Of a stretch of DNA of 64,000 nt, positions 34,291 to 41,477 are shown one piece after another. Position 1 is the stretch's first letter, and every line of letters starts with the position of its first letter. Below the pieces are notes generated by a model. That model was not told the DNA's origin, did not search any database, and saw nothing but the letters and a program-made list of their open reading frames with translations. The translations under genes and the position numbers were made by a program. This DNA is from Bradyrhizobium sp. 164 (GTDB lineage Bacteria; Pseudomonadota; Alphaproteobacteria; Rhizobiales; Xanthobacteraceae): contig NZ_JADPKA010000006.1 of assembly GCF_023073715.1 (NCBI RefSeq), positions 62,001-126,000 on the forward strand, written 5' to 3'.

Positions 34291-35900
34291 GCAACGAGAT
34301 TCGCGACCAGGTGCCCGCGGACAGCCCCGGCGCACGCGAGATCGGCTTTGCCGTTCCGCAAATCTATAACGCCGGCCGCGTGCTGTTCGACAATCTCGAC
34401 AAGGGGCGCGGCGACAAGCTCGCGCTCATCGGCCCGGCGGGCACGCGGACCTATGCCGAGCTCTGCGCCGAGGCTTGCCGCTGGGGCAACGGGCTTGCCT
34501 CGCTCGGCCTCAAGCGCGGCGACCGCGTGCTCTTGTTTCTCGACGACACGCCGACCTATCCCGCCGCCTTCTTCGGCGCGGTGCGCGCCGGCTTCGTGCC
34601 GCTCCTGATCAACACGCTGACGCCGCCGGACCTCTTGCAGTTCTATCTTGCCGATTCCGGCGCTGCCGTTGCGGTGGTGGATGCCGAATTCTGCGCGCGC
34701 TTCAATGCGGAAGCTTGCAGGGACACGGGTCTGCACACGCTGATCGTCGTCAATGGCGAGGTGCGCGACCACGCCGCGCCTGTTGCGATCGCAGCGGCAA
34801 GCTGGCTCATGCAGTTCCCGGCCGAACTCGCGGAAGCCAACACCGATCGCGACGAGATGGCGTTCTGGATGTACTCCTCCGGCTCGACCGGCCGGCCCAA
34901 GGGCATCGTGCATCTCCAGCACGATATGGCCTATAGCGAAGCCGCCTTTGCCCGGAGCGTGTTGAAGCTGACGTCTGGCGACATCTGCTTTTCGGTGCCG
35001 AAGATATTCTTCGCCTATGGCTTCGGCAATTCCGTCACCTTCCCATTCTCGGCGGGCGCGGCAACGTTGCTGTTGCCAGGCCAGCCGAAGCCCGCATCGA
35101 TCTTTTCGGCGATCGAGCAATACAAGCCGACGGTGTTCTTCGGCCTGCCGACGCTTTATACATCGCTGACCAAGGCCGAAGACGCGGACAAGACGAATTT
35201 CTCGTCGCTGCGTATGGCGCTCTCCGCCGCCGAGGTGCTCTCGGCCGAAGTCTTCAACGGCTGGAAGACGCTCACGGGCCTCGAGATCGTCGAAGGCCTC
35301 GGCTCGACCGAGGTGCTGCACATCTATCTCTCCAACCGTCCCGAGCGGAAGAAGCTCGGCGCCGCCGGCCTGCGCGTTCCCGGCTACGAGGTTGCGCTGC
35401 GCGACAAGGACGGCTGCGACGTCGCCAACAACGAGGAAGGCATCTTGTGGGTGCGCGGCGATTCCAACACGCCGCTGTACTGGAACCGGCCGGACAAATC
35501 CGCCGAGACGATCCGCGAGGGCGGCTGGATCTACACCGGCGATCGCTTCGTGCGCGATGCCGAAGGCTTCCACTTCTTCCGTGGCCGCGCCGACGATCTC
35601 ATCAAGATCTCCGGCCAGTGGGTCTATCCGCTGGAGGTCGAACTCTGCCTCGCCGACCACCCTGATATTCGCGAATGCGCGGTGTTCGCCGCCGAACTGC
35701 CGGACCGGCGCATGACGCTGAAGGCCGTGGTGGTGATGAACAACCGCACCACTGATCAGAGCGAGACGACGCGCAAGCTCCAGGATTATGTGAAGGGTAA
35801 GCTATTGCCCTACAAATATCCGCGCGAGGTGATCTTCATCGACGAGCTGCCGAAGACGGGCACGGGGAAGATCGACCGGCAGGCGTTGCTGCGAATGTGA
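34287..35900 (+). CDS. Benzoate-CoA ligase family enzyme
   Basis: A 537-residue adenylate-forming ligase that activates an aromatic carboxylate to its CoA thioester in the cytosol. Motifs in order: YSSGSTGRPKGIVHLQHD (P-loop, about residue 192), KIFFAYGFGNSVTFPFSAGA, EGLGSTEVLHIYLSNRP, WIYTGDRFVRDAEGFHFFRGRADDLIKISGQWVYPLEVE (hinge), and the catalytic Lys in KTGTGKIDRQALL. The stretch ISGQWVYPLEVE is characteristic of the benzoate/2-aminobenzoate/4-hydroxybenzoate ligases. Its start overlaps the monooxygenase stop, so product should pass directly to the hydroxylase. Candidate substrates are benzoate, salicylate, 4-hydroxybenzoate or anthranilate. Confidence 0.9.
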   Translation: MSNEIRDQVPADSPGAREIGFAVPQIYNAGRVLFDNLDKGRGDKLALIGPAGTRTYAELCAEACRWGNGLASLGLKRGDRVLLFLDDTPTYPAAFFGAVRAGFVPLLINTLTPPDLLQFYLADSGAAVAVVDAEFCARFNAEACRDTGLHTLIVVNGEVRDHAAPVAIAAASWLMQFPAELAEANTDRDEMAFWMYSSGSTGRPKGIVHLQHDMAYSEAAFARSVLKLTSGDICFSVPKIFFAYGFGNSVTFPFSAGAATLLLPGQPKPASIFSAIEQYKPTVFFGLPTLYTSLTKAEDADKTNFSSLRMALSAAEVLSAEVFNGWKTLTGLEIVEGLGSTEVLHIYLSNRPERKKLGAAGLRVPGYEVALRDKDGCDVANNEEGILWVRGDSNTPLYWNRPDKSAETIREGGWIYTGDRFVRDAEGFHFFRGRADDLIKISGQWVYPLEVELCLADHPDIRECAVFAAELPDRRMTLKAVVVMNNRTTDQSETTRKLQDYVKGKLLPYKYPREVIFIDELPKTGTGKIDRQALLRM

Positions 35901-35942
35901 GGCCGAGGATGTGAGGGATACGCTCACGTGACCATACCACGC

Positions 35943-36053
35943 TGTCATCGCCCGCGAAGGGGGGCGATCCAGTATTCCGAGACAAATGTGATTCAGCCGA
36001 GAAGCCGCGGCGTACTGGATCCCCGCCTTCGCGGGGAATGACAGTTGAGATCG
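35943..36053. repeat. Palindromic intergenic repeat, TGTCAT...ATGACA type
   Basis: A 111-bp imperfect palindrome: TGTCATCGCCCGCGAAGG and GGGGCGATCCAGTA in one arm, TACTGGATCCCCGCCTTCGCGGGGAATGACA in the other. It lies between the convergent ligase and MarR genes and probably forms a long hairpin that ends both transcripts. Confidence 0.8.
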
Positions 36054-36085
36054 AGGCGACAGCGTCGCTACACAACTGGAGTCCG

Positions 36086-36598
36086 TCACCCGCCCTTCCC
36101 CAGATGTTCCAGCGCATCCTCGGCCCGCAGCGGCACGCGTGAGGCTTCGTTGTTGAGATCGACCAGCTGCACCAAGAGCTCCAGCAGCGCCTTGCGGTCG
36201 GCGGGTTTCAACGGCTCCAGCATGCGCGCCTGGGCTCGCTCCACGGCGGGGATGATGTCGCGCAGGATCGCGGCGCCTGATTTGGTCAGATAGAGCAGCT
36301 TGATCCGCTTGTCCTCGGGCGCCGGCTTGCGCTCGATATAGGCCTTGGCCTGAAGCCGCTCGATCACGCTGCCGAGCGTGGAGCGGTCGAAGGCGATCAC
36401 CGCCGACAGACGCGTCGCGTCGATGCCGGGATGGGTGTGGACCGCGATCAGCGCCGCATATTGCACCGGCGTCAGGTCGAACGCCTTGCACTCCTCCATG
36501 AAGATCGAGACCGCGATCTGCTGCATGCGCCGGAACAGATAGCCTGGCGCGGCATAGACCGCATCCATCGTGATCGGAGGAAGAGGCTTACTCGGCAT
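36086..36598 (-). CDS. MarR-family regulator of the aromatic cluster
   Basis: A 170-residue winged-helix repressor. The MarR core includes FDLTPVQYAALIAVHTHPGIDATRLSAVIAFDRSTLGSVIERLQAKAYIERKPAPEDKRIKLLYLTKSG (residues 40-105), with recognition helix around STLGSVIERL and the basic wing DKRIKLLYLT. Flanking helices form the dimer interface. The ATG at 36598 overlaps the end of the isomerase gene, so the two are translationally coupled. MarR proteins bind short palindromes and release them on binding an aromatic acid or its CoA ester. The paired sites at 33118 and 37351 are the obvious targets. Confidence 0.88.
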   Translation of the reverse strand: MPSKPLPPITMDAVYAAPGYLFRRMQQIAVSIFMEECKAFDLTPVQYAALIAVHTHPGIDATRLSAVIAFDRSTLGSVIERLQAKAYIERKPAPEDKRIKLLYLTKSGAAILRDIIPAVERAQARMLEPLKPADRKALLELLVQLVDLNNEASRVPLRAEDALEHLGKGG

Positions 36599-37220
36599 CG
36601 GGCTGCTTCTCCGGCGCGGCATTGGCAAAGGCCGGCATTGCCTTGGCGGCGGCTTCTGCCTGAAGCAGGCGTGGATAGGCCGACACATCGACGCCGAAAC
36701 GGCGCGCATTGGCGAGCTGCGGCACCAGACAGAGATCGGCCAGCGTCGGCGCGTCTCCGAAGCAGAACGGGCCCGGCTCGTCCCTGATCAGCGCCTCGCA
36801 GGCCGACAACCCCTCGCGGTTGACCCAGGCCGCCCAGTCCTGGACCTTCTCCTCGGCAAGGCCGAGCTCGCGCAGCCGCGCCAGCACCTTCAGGTTCTGC
36901 ACCGGATGTGTGTCGCAGGCGATCGCGAGCGCGAACGCGCGCACCTTGGCTCGGCGCAGCGGGTCCTTCGGCAGCAGCGGCGGATTGGGGTGCGTTTCGT
37001 CGAGCCATTCGATGATCGCGACCGATTGGGTCAGCACTTCGCCTGCATCGTCCTCCAGCGCCGGCACCAGGCCTTGCGGATTGATGGCGAGATAGGCGGG
37101 CGCGCATTGCTCGCCCTTGCGCAGATGATGCGGCAGATGCTCGGCACCGAGGCGCTTGAGGTTCAGCGCGATCCGCACGCGATAGGCGGCGCTGGAGCGG
37201 AAATAGCCGTGCAGCTTCAT
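36588..37220 (-). CDS. Maleylpyruvate/maleylacetoacetate isomerase (zeta-class GST)
   Basis: A 210-residue zeta-class GST. The class signature SSAAYRVRIALNLK is at residues 9-22; the usual third residue Cys is Ala here, while the serines are kept. Other features are NPQGLVPALEDDAGEVLTQSVAIIEWLDE and FCFGDAPTLADLCLVPQ. It uses glutathione to isomerise maleylpyruvate to fumarylpyruvate in the gentisate pathway, or maleylacetoacetate in the homogentisate pathway. Neighbouring gentisate dioxygenase points to maleylpyruvate. It is the first gene of a leftward pair with the MarR gene. Confidence 0.88.
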   Translation of the reverse strand: MKLHGYFRSSAAYRVRIALNLKRLGAEHLPHHLRKGEQCAPAYLAINPQGLVPALEDDAGEVLTQSVAIIEWLDETHPNPPLLPKDPLRRAKVRAFALAIACDTHPVQNLKVLARLRELGLAEEKVQDWAAWVNREGLSACEALIRDEPGPFCFGDAPTLADLCLVPQLANARRFGVDVSAYPRLLQAEAAAKAMPAFANAAPEKQPDAE

Positions 37221-37243
37221 TGAGACCTCCCTTGGTTCTTGTC

Positions 37244-37314
37244 GTTCCGGGGCTCGCGGAGCGAGAACCCGGAACCTCGAGATTCCGGGTTCGATGCTGC
37301 CGCATCGCCCCGAA
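37244..37314. repeat. Palindromic intergenic repeat (ATTCCGGGTTC family), copy 1
   Basis: It starts TTCCGGGGCTCGCGGAGCGAGAACCCGGAA and closes GATGCTGCCGCATCGCCCCGAAA around a centre CTCGAGATTCCGGGTTC. The same centre occurs in the copy at 38450-38544, on the other side of the gentisate dioxygenase gene. Here it lies inside the divergent promoter region, in the probable 5' leader of the isomerase-marR transcript. Confidence 0.75.
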
Positions 37315-37337
37315 ATGTACGACCAACATCCCTCACG

Positions 37338-37370
37338 TTGACGCTACCTATATCGTCAGTATACTGTCAA
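37338..37370 (+). promoter_or_regulatory. sigma70-type promoter with overlapping MarR-type palindrome
   Basis: TTGACG (37338-37343), 16 bases, then TATACT (37360-37365) form a good -35/-10 pair for the dioxygenase gene; transcription would begin near 37372, 25 bases before the ATG. The perfect palindrome CAGTATACTG (37357-37366) covers the -10 box, so a bound MarR dimer would block RNA polymerase. The site shares AGTATACTGTCAA with 33123-33135. Confidence 0.75.
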
Positions 37371-37396
37371 ATCAACAAACGAGCGGGAGCCGCACC

Positions 37397-38437
37397 ATGG
37401 AAGCCGTGACCAAGACGCCGGAACGCGAGGCGTTTTACCGGAAGATCGACGGCGAAAATCTCACCGCGCTGTGGACGGTGATGAGCGACTTGATCACGCC
37501 GGAGCCGAAGAGCGCCTGCCGGCCTCACTTATGGAAGTTCGACATCATCCGCGACTACATGACGGAAGCCGGCAAGCTGATCACTGCCAAGGAAGCCGAG
37601 CGGCGCGTGCTTGTTCTGGAGAACCCGGGCCTGCGCGGCCAGTCCAAGATCACGACCTCGCTCTATGCCGGCGTTCAGATGGTGGTGCCCGGCGACGTCG
37701 CGCCCGCGCACCGCCACAGCCAGTCCGCGCTGCGCTTCGTGCTCGAAGGCAAGGGCGCACACACCGCGGTCGACGGCGAGCGCACTGCGATGGAGCCCGG
37801 CGACTTCATCATCACGCCGTCGATGACCTGGCACGATCATTCCAACGAGACCAGCGAGCCGATGTTCTGGCTCGACGGCCTCGATATCCCGCTGGTGCAG
37901 TTCTTCGATTGCTCCTTTGCGGAAGGCTCAAAGGAGGACCAGCAGAAGATCACAAGACCTGCCGGCGACAGCTTTGCGCGCTACGGCCACAACCTGCTGC
38001 CGGTCGACGTAAAGCGGAGCTCGAAGACCTCGCCGATCTTCAGCTATCCCTATGCCTACACCCGCGAAGCGCTGGAGAAAGCCCGCGTGTGTCAGGAATG
38101 GGACGCCTGCCACGGCCTGAAGCTGAAGTTCAGCAATCCCGAGACCGGCGATTTCGCAATGCCGACCATCGGCACCTTCATCCAGCTGCTGCCGAAGGCT
38201 TTTAAGACCGCGCGTTATCGCTCGACCGATGCCACGGTGTTCTGCCCGATCGAAGGCCGCGGCCGCAGCCGGATTGGGGAAGCGACCTTCGAATGGGGCC
38301 CGCGCGATCTGTTCGTGGTGCCGAGCTGGCACTGGGTCACGCACGAGGCGGATGAGGACGCTGTGCTGTTCAGCTTTTCGGACCGGCCGGTGCAGCAGAA
38401 GCTGGATCTGTTTCGGGAAGATCGCGGGAACGCGTGA
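37397..38437 (+). CDS. Gentisate 1,2-dioxygenase
   Basis: A 346-residue bicupin ring-cleavage enzyme that opens gentisate to maleylpyruvate with Fe(II) and O2. The N-terminal cupin has the metal motif VAPAHRHSQSALRFVLEGKG and later TWHDHSNE, which give the His ligands (near residues 105-107 and 147-149). WLDGLDIPL follows, typical of the family. The second cupin spans residues 240-335 and lacks a full His set, as is usual. The ATG at 37397 fits family length; a longer frame upstream runs through the repeat and promoter. It is controlled by the palindromic promoter site just upstream. Confidence 0.93.
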   Translation: MEAVTKTPEREAFYRKIDGENLTALWTVMSDLITPEPKSACRPHLWKFDIIRDYMTEAGKLITAKEAERRVLVLENPGLRGQSKITTSLYAGVQMVVPGDVAPAHRHSQSALRFVLEGKGAHTAVDGERTAMEPGDFIITPSMTWHDHSNETSEPMFWLDGLDIPLVQFFDCSFAEGSKEDQQKITRPAGDSFARYGHNLLPVDVKRSSKTSPIFSYPYAYTREALEKARVCQEWDACHGLKLKFSNPETGDFAMPTIGTFIQLLPKAFKTARYRSTDATVFCPIEGRGRSRIGEATFEWGPRDLFVVPSWHWVTHEADEDAVLFSFSDRPVQQKLDLFREDRGNA

Positions 38438-38449
38438 GGGTTGACCCGT

Positions 38450-38544
38450 CATTCCGGGACGATGCGAAGCATCGAACTATGGTGCGCTCTTGCGCACCTG
38501 AGAATCTCGAGATTCCGGGTTCACGCTTCGCGGGCCCCGGAATG
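38450..38544. repeat. Palindromic intergenic repeat (ATTCCGGGTTC family), copy 2
   Basis: Outer arms are CATTCCGGG and CCCGGAATG. Inner hairpins are GATGCGAAGCATC and GGTGCGCTCTTGCGCACC, followed by the shared CTCGAGATTCCGGGTTC. It lies between the convergent dioxygenase and ABC permease genes and probably terminates both. Confidence 0.8.
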
Positions 38545-38554
38545 ACAGCGGTGC

Positions 38555-39379
38555 TCACCGCCAGTGTAGCAGCCTTGTCTCCAGCCAGCCGATCACCTTC
38601 CCCACGGCCAGCCCGAACACCGACAGAATCACCACACCCGCAAGCAGCTGATCCGTCTGCATCAGATTGCCGGCCTGGAGCACGAAGGCCCCGATGCCGT
38701 ATTGCGCGCCGATCATCTCGGCGCTGACGACGAGCAGCAGCGCGACCGAGGCGGTGATGCGGAAGCCAGCGAGGATCGCGGGCAGCGCGCCAGGCCAGAT
38801 CACCTTGCGCACGATGGTGGCAAACGGAACGTTGAAGCTCTGCGCCATGCGGATCAGGTTGCGCGGCACCGCGTCGACGCCGCTATAGACCGAGATCGCG
38901 GTCGAGAAGAAGACGCCGAGCGCAATGGTCGCGATCTTCGGCTCTTCGCCGATGCCGAGCCAAAGGATCAGGAGCGGCAGCAGCGCGATCTTCGGGATCG
39001 GGAACAGCGCCGAGATCAAGGTGATGCCGACGCTGCGCGCGAGCCGCGACAGGCCGATGGCGAACCCGACGGCAACGCCCGCCGCCGTCCCGAGCAACCA
39101 GCCGATGCCGATGCGCAGCAGCGAGGCCGAAACGTGCTGCCAGAGCGCGCCAGAGATCGCGAGCTGATAGATCGCACGTACGATCGCCGACGGCGCCGGC
39201 AGGAACAGCGGATTGACGAAGCCCGCGGTGCCGGCGGCCTGCCAGATCGCGATGACGAGCGCGAGCGCGATCCAGCCGCCGAAGCGGCTCGACGCAGGCA
39301 CGAAGCCCGCACCGCGGAAGCGGACGCGTCGAGTCGCTTGGTCCCTCGAAGCGCCTTCCGCCGGCGCACGGTCAAGCAT
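38555..39379 (-). CDS. ABC transporter permease (nitrate/sulfonate/taurine-type)
   Basis: A 274-residue permease with about six membrane segments (LALVIAIWQAAGTAGFV, LLRIGIGWLLGTAAGVAVGFAIGL and others) and the EAA loop RMAQSFNVPFATIVRKVIWPGALPAILAGFRI near residues 180-210. Its start overlaps the ATPase gene by eight bases. It is the last gene of an ABC operon with an FAD oxidoreductase and binding protein. Confidence 0.9.
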   Translation of the reverse strand: MLDRAPAEGASRDQATRRVRFRGAGFVPASSRFGGWIALALVIAIWQAAGTAGFVNPLFLPAPSAIVRAIYQLAISGALWQHVSASLLRIGIGWLLGTAAGVAVGFAIGLSRLARSVGITLISALFPIPKIALLPLLILWLGIGEEPKIATIALGVFFSTAISVYSGVDAVPRNLIRMAQSFNVPFATIVRKVIWPGALPAILAGFRITASVALLLVVSAEMIGAQYGIGAFVLQAGNLMQTDQLLAGVVILSVFGLAVGKVIGWLETRLLHWR

Positions 39380-40145
39380 GCTGAACCTCGCGTTCGGCGT
39401 CGATCGCCTCGTTGCGGATTAGCGACCAGATCTGGCTTTGCAGCGCCAGCAGCTTTTCCCGCGCAGCGGTTTCGCCGCGCTCTGCACGCGTCATCGGCAC
39501 GGTCACGACCTCGCGAATGCGGCCGGGCCGCCGCGACAGCACCACGATGCGGTCGGCGAGCCGCGCTGCCTCTTCGAGATTATGGGTAACGTAGACCGCG
39601 CCCATGCCGCCGTCGGCGAGCAGGCGAACGAAATCCTCCATCAGCAGTTCGCGGGTTTGCGAATCCAGCGCCGACAGCGGCTCGTCCATCAGCAGGATCG
39701 CAGGCTTGACCGCAAGCGCGCGCGAAATGCCGACGCGCTGGCGCATGCCGCCGGAGAGCTGTTTTGGAAAGGTCTTGCGAAATTCAGTCAGGCCGGTGCG
39801 GCGCAGCGCGTCCTCGACCAGCGCGCGACGCTGCGTTGCTGAAAGCTGCGTGTGCAGCAACGGGAATTCGACGTTCTCCTCGACCGTCGCCCATGGCAGC
39901 AGCGCAAAATCCTGGAACACGAAGGTCAGCGGATTGAGGCTGTCCGCCGGCGGCTGGCCGCGCAGCTCGGGCGCACCCGAGCTCGGCTGCAAGAGGCCGC
40001 CGAGGATCGACAGCAGCGTGCTCTTGCCGCAGCCGGAGGGACCGACGATCGCCACGACCTCGCCGGCGCTGACGGTGAACGAGACGTCGTCGAGCACGGC
40101 GAGGTCGCCGAAGCGATGAGAGATGTGGTTGGCGATCAGATCCAT
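39372..40145 (-). CDS. ABC transporter ATP-binding protein (nitrate/sulfonate/taurine-type)
   Basis: A 257-residue ATPase with Walker A GPSGCGKS (about residue 35), Q-loop FVFQDFALLPW, signature LSGGMRQRVGISRAL, Walker B ILLMDEPLSALD and H-loop YVTHNLEEA. The linked permease (overlap of eight bases) and binding protein complete the importer. The binding-protein gene lies upstream beyond a 229-bp palindromic repeat, as in the operon at 13.7-18.3 kb. Substrate unknown. Confidence 0.92.
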   Translation of the reverse strand: MDLIANHISHRFGDLAVLDDVSFTVSAGEVVAIVGPSGCGKSTLLSILGGLLQPSSGAPELRGQPPADSLNPLTFVFQDFALLPWATVEENVEFPLLHTQLSATQRRALVEDALRRTGLTEFRKTFPKQLSGGMRQRVGISRALAVKPAILLMDEPLSALDSQTRELLMEDFVRLLADGGMGAVYVTHNLEEAARLADRIVVLSRRPGRIREVVTVPMTRAERGETAAREKLLALQSQIWSLIRNEAIDAEREVQHA

Positions 40146-40162
40146 GCGCGCCCGCCTTCTTC

Positions 40163-40391
40163 ACCGTCCCCTGGAGGGGGAGGGTCGGTTTGCATGCGGC
40201 GAAGCGAAATGCAAACCGGGATGGGGTGGCGGTCTATCCACATGGATGCTGACAATGCCTGCTCCCGGACTTTCCGCGAGTACTCGGAGCGAACGACGGA
40301 CAGACCACCGCCATGGCTCACCCCACCCCGCTCGCTCCGGACGATGCTGCGCATCGCCGGCACGATCGACCCTCCCCCTTCAGGGGAAGGT
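40163..40391. repeat. Palindromic intergenic repeat (GGAGGGT/ACCCTCC family), copy 2
   Basis: It begins near ACCGTCCCCTGGAGGGGGAGGGT and ends ACCCTCCCCCTTCAGGGGAAGGT, with inner arms GGGATGGGGTGGCGGT and ACCGCCATGGCTCACCCCACCCC. It lies between the binding-protein and ATPase genes within one operon. It is related to 28001-28149. Confidence 0.8.
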
Positions 40392-40428
40392 GGCAGGTTG
40401 CCCGTCACGAGAGTCTGCATCGTCAGCA

Positions 40429-41433
40429 TCAATCCGCCTTCACATAGTCCTTCGCGATGATCGCGTTCGCATCAAAGCCCTTGTCGGCAAAACCCTGCTC
40501 CTGGAGCCATTTGATCTGGTTGTCGACGTTCTTCACATCCAGCTTGCCGTCGGGGTCAATATAGGCACAGTTGCCAACCACCTGCTCGACCGGGAGGTTG
40601 GTATACTTGGCAATGATCTCCAAGAGCGGCTTGGTCTGGTCGTTGACCGGCGCAACACCGTCCTTCATCGCCGCGAGGATGACGTCGTGATATTCGCGAT
40701 CGGCCTTCGCCAGAGCGGCGAGCAGTTTTGTCACCAGCGCCTTGTTGGTCAGCGTCTTCGGCGAAGCGAACACCGCCCCTAACTGCCAGGGCGTCTCGTC
40801 GCCGACCCAGCCCAAAAATTTCGCGCCGCCCTCATCGATCAGCTTTCGCGCCGTCGAGACCGGAAGCAGCGCCGCATCGACGGTCTCGCCCTTTAGCGCA
40901 GCCGCAGCATTCGACAGCGATTGCAGCGGCACGATCTTCACGTCCGCGAGCTTGAAGCCATATTTGTCGGCGAGCAGCCCGAGCGAGTAATGAAAGCTCG
41001 ATCCGACCTGCGTCACCGCCACGCGCTTGCCCGCAAGATCCTTCGGCGTCTTCAGGCCGGCGGCATAGGCGTTGTTGCTGGCGAAATAGCCGATCAGGGG
41101 ATAGCCGGCCTTCTCGCGGCTCATGCCGCCGATCACCTTCAGCGTCCCCTTGCCGGCGAGATTGTAGAGACCGGCGGTGAAGGCGGTGATGCCGAAATCG
41201 ACGTCGCCCGATGTGGTGGCGACCGCGATCGGCTGCGCCGCGTCGAAGAACTTCAGCTCGACCTCCAAGCCGGCCTCGCGAAAATAGCCCTTGTCCTGCG
41301 CAATGAAGACCGGCGCGGAGGACGACAGACGAAGCACGCCGATCTTCGCCTTCAGCGCGTCTTCGGCCCGGGCCGTGCTCATCGCCGTGATCGCCAAAAG
41401 GCCCACCAGCGCGAGCCGCGCCATCCCCATCAT
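40429..41433 (-). CDS. ABC transporter substrate-binding protein (NMT1/SsuA-like)
   Basis: A 334-residue periplasmic protein with a signal peptide (MMGMARLALVGLLAITAMSTARA-E). It opens with KIGVLRLSSSAPVFIAQDKGYFREAGLEVELKFFDAAQPIAVATTSGDVDFGITAFTAG, typical of SsuA/NMT1-like proteins. VGSSFHYSLGLLADKYGF probably lines the ligand cleft. ATG 41433 is preceded by GGAGG seven bases upstream. It is co-transcribed with an FAD oxidoreductase (44 bases upstream) and the ABC genes downstream. Ligand unknown. Confidence 0.9.
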   Translation of the reverse strand: MMGMARLALVGLLAITAMSTARAEDALKAKIGVLRLSSSAPVFIAQDKGYFREAGLEVELKFFDAAQPIAVATTSGDVDFGITAFTAGLYNLAGKGTLKVIGGMSREKAGYPLIGYFASNNAYAAGLKTPKDLAGKRVAVTQVGSSFHYSLGLLADKYGFKLADVKIVPLQSLSNAAAALKGETVDAALLPVSTARKLIDEGGAKFLGWVGDETPWQLGAVFASPKTLTNKALVTKLLAALAKADREYHDVILAAMKDGVAPVNDQTKPLLEIIAKYTNLPVEQVVGNCAYIDPDGKLDVKNVDNQIKWLQEQGFADKGFDANAIIAKDYVKAD

Positions 41434-41477
41434 CCCATTTCCTCCAGTGCTTCTCTTGGGCATTCTCTTGCAGTCCG

